From contig NZ_KL585421.1 in NCBI RefSeq assembly GCF_000721935.1, positions 91,978 to 105,353 on the forward strand: DNA of 13,376 nucleotides, given 5' to 3'. This stretch comes from Streptomyces sp. NRRL WC-3549. GTDB lineage: Bacteria; Actinomycetota; Actinomycetes; Streptomycetales; Streptomycetaceae. Under the pieces are notes generated by a model, which was given only the letters and a program-made list of their open reading frames with translations, ran no database searches and was not told where the DNA came from. The translations under genes and the position numbers were made by a program. Positions 13,360 through 13,376 of this stretch are shown in pieces (position 1 is the stretch's first letter; the number at the start of each line of letters is the position of its first letter).

Positions 13360-13376
13360 CTGTCTCTTATACACAT
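13360..13376. other. Tn5/Nextera mosaic-end adapter sequence (contamination)
   Basis: The window ends ctgtctcttatacacat, which is the first 17 bases of the 19-bp Tn5 mosaic end used in transposase library preparation. It marks a contig end with untrimmed adapter. Peptides starting MCIRDR and MYKRQ, the usual adapter translations, arise from it and should not be annotated. Confidence 0.95.

Noticed and set aside
12873..13376. Frames starting MCIRDR and MYKRQ at the right end
   Set aside because: These peptides are translations of the Tn5 mosaic-end adapter fused to wrong frames of the phosphatase gene.

Overview
The window is very GC-rich (roughly 70-75% by eye), with coding codons ending almost always in G or C, GTG starts and compact divergent or convergent gene pairs. 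Gene content (SpoIIE-type PP2C phosphatase, secreted beta-helix glycosidase with a discoidin domain, Ada-AlkA/Ogt repair cluster) points to Streptomyces or a close relative. It is a chromosomal metabolic and housekeeping stretch. I see no CRISPR array, IS element, tRNA/rRNA or phage gene. The right end is the true end of an assembled contig: the last 17 bases are the Tn5/Nextera mosaic-end adapter, not genome.

Layout, left to right: the 3' part of an inositol-monophosphatase family gene (+); a candidate 69-aa ORF (-); a phytoene-desaturase-like FAD oxidoreductase (+); a strong hairpin between convergent genes; then on the minus strand a sodium:solute symporter followed 12-15 bp later by a previously unlisted one-helix small protein. 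The symporter is preceded by a 531-bp leader whose upstream half is unusually AT-rich. Next come a decayed Ada-AlkA alkylation-repair fusion (+) and an intact O6-methylguanine methyltransferase (+). A TMEM165/GDT1-family membrane protein (-) follows, whose leader carries a clear yybP-ykoY (Mn2+) riboswitch. Then a thioredoxin-like [2Fe-2S] protein (+), a sirtuin (-), a Nudix hydrolase (-), a glycerate kinase (+), a secreted GH87-type alpha-1,3-glucanase (-) and the 3' end of a SpoIIE-like phosphatase (-).

Functional links: the symporter and its small protein form one operon. The Ada-AlkA remnant and Ogt form what was once a two-gene alkylation-repair operon, of which only Ogt still has its catalytic residues. 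The TMEM165 gene is probably a manganese-responsive exporter under riboswitch control. Convergent pairs are separated by strong perfect or near-perfect hairpins at 2598-2635, 6077-6118, 7504-7529 and 10347-10377.

The most notable observations are the in-frame but catalytically dead Ada-AlkA remnant, the riboswitch and its expression platform, the AT-rich leader with spaced CAAAG elements, the small symporter partner, the duplicated CTTGCGC elements in the glucanase promoter, and the adapter tail.
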